From contig JAPKEK010000143.1 in the NCBI GenBank assembly GCA_028822125.1, positions 1-6,278 of the forward strand: a DNA stretch of 6,278 nt. The letters are read 5' to 3'. This stretch comes from Pseudomonadales bacterium (GTDB lineage Bacteria > Pseudomonadota > Gammaproteobacteria > Pseudomonadales > Azotimanducaceae). Under the pieces are notes generated by a model. The model was not told where the DNA came from. It worked only from the letters and a program-made list of their open reading frames with translations, and searched no databases. The number at the start of each line of letters is the position of its first letter. Position 1 is the stretch's first letter. Of the stretch, positions 5,876 through 6,278 are shown in pieces. The translations under genes were made by a program, and so were the position numbers.

Positions 5876-6278
5876 ATGACAAACCCAACGTATGAAGACA
5901 TGCAGGTAGCACTGGACCGACAAAGAAAAGCCTTTTTGACGGAGGGTGTGGTCGGCGCCGAAATACGAATAGATCGTATTGATCGGGCGATCAACATACT
6001 CGAGAAACATGGGTCCCGTTTCGGTGACGCTATGGCCGCCGATTTTGGACACCGCTCTCGAGATCTATCCAAACAGACAGATATTAATGGCTCAATAGAG
6101 CCATTAAAGTACGCCAAAAAGCATTTACGAAATTGGATGAAACCCGAAAGACGCAAGGTTATGTTCCCCTTGGGCCTGCTGGGAGCACGTGCACGCCTCG
6201 AATTCCAGCCACTTGGCGTGGTCGGATGCATCAGCCCCTGGAACTTCCCAGTTCAACTCACGTTCGGTCCACTTGCCG
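5876..6278 (+). CDS. Aldehyde dehydrogenase, coniferyl-aldehyde-dehydrogenase-like (5' part; runs off the window)
   Basis: This is an NAD(P)-dependent aldehyde dehydrogenase; the first 134 residues are present. The N-terminal part is helical: residues 8-20 resemble the 'L..QR.AFL..' opening of the CalB/coniferyl aldehyde dehydrogenase branch, followed by the 'R...L..L......' helix and an AADFGHRS segment (54-61). LKYAKKHLRNWMKPERR (77-93) is the family's helix before the Rossmann domain. PLGVVGCISPWNFPVQL (112-128) is the diagnostic cofactor-binding strand, with Asn123 as the oxyanion-hole asparagine. The catalytic Cys and Glu lie outside the window. A strong AAGGAG sits five bases before ATG, much better than for the preceding gene. 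It follows the crotonase gene by 66 bp on the same strand and may be cotranscribed. The long-chain or aryl aldehyde substrate is inferred from the subfamily only. Confidence 0.92.
   Translation, partial: MTNPTYEDMQVALDRQRKAFLTEGVVGAEIRIDRIDRAINILEKHGSRFGDAMAADFGHRSRDLSKQTDINGSIEPLKYAKKHLRNWMKPERRKVMFPLGLLGARARLEFQPLGVVGCISPWNFPVQLTFGPLA

Noticed and set aside
5692..6231. 179-codon minus-strand open frame
   Set aside because: Antisense to the crotonase end and the aldehyde dehydrogenase start; composition typical of a shadow frame.
1..6278. CRISPR array, tRNA/rRNA genes, phage or defence system
   Set aside because: No regularly spaced repeats, no tRNA-like cloverleaf or rRNA sequence, and no defence or phage protein motifs were seen on either strand.

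Overview
The window looks like part of a gammaproteobacterial chromosome, probably an environmental or marine lineage of the Cellvibrionales/Spongiibacteraceae/Halieaceae kind. This rests on the style of the proteins (FATP-type acyl-CoA synthetase, YghU, coniferyl-aldehyde-dehydrogenase-like ALDH, crotonase) and on mid-range base composition. The taxonomic placement is inference; no rRNA or other phylogenetic marker is present.

Left block, 1-2735, minus strand. Read in the direction of transcription, it holds a long glutathione S-transferase-fold protein (2735-1689), a drastically shortened acyl-CoA dehydrogenase gene (1599-1363), and the first 453 codons of a FATP-type fatty acyl-CoA synthetase (1361 to beyond base 1). 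The last two are separated by one base. The dehydrogenase gene keeps its ribosome binding site, start, first ~57 residues, last ~20 residues and stop, but about 300 middle residues are missing with the frame intact. A plausible promoter with an overlapping inverted-repeat operator (2845-2877) lies before the GST gene.

Middle, about 2880-3183. This gap between genes carries what reads as the decayed 3' end of an IS5-like (IS427/IS1031 group) transposase on the plus strand, broken by stops and frameshifts. Several inverted repeats lie inside it.

Right block. yghU (4101-3184, minus), a glutathione-dependent disulfide-bond oxidoreductase, is transcribed towards the IS remnant. A 156-bp divergent gap separates it from a small four-helix membrane protein of unknown function (4258-4767, plus). 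Then come a crotonase-superfamily protein (4931-5809, plus) and the first 134 codons of an aldehyde dehydrogenase resembling coniferyl aldehyde dehydrogenase (5876 to beyond 6278, plus).

The theme is peripheral acid, aldehyde and CoA-ester catabolism: an aldehyde dehydrogenase to make acids, an acyl-CoA synthetase to activate them, and a (now broken) acyl-CoA dehydrogenase plus a crotonase for beta-oxidation-type steps, with two glutathione-fold proteins nearby. I found no wholly new system. The most notable items are the in-frame gutted acyl-CoA dehydrogenase, the transposase fossil, the operator-like promoter and the unusual placement of the crotonase glutamate.
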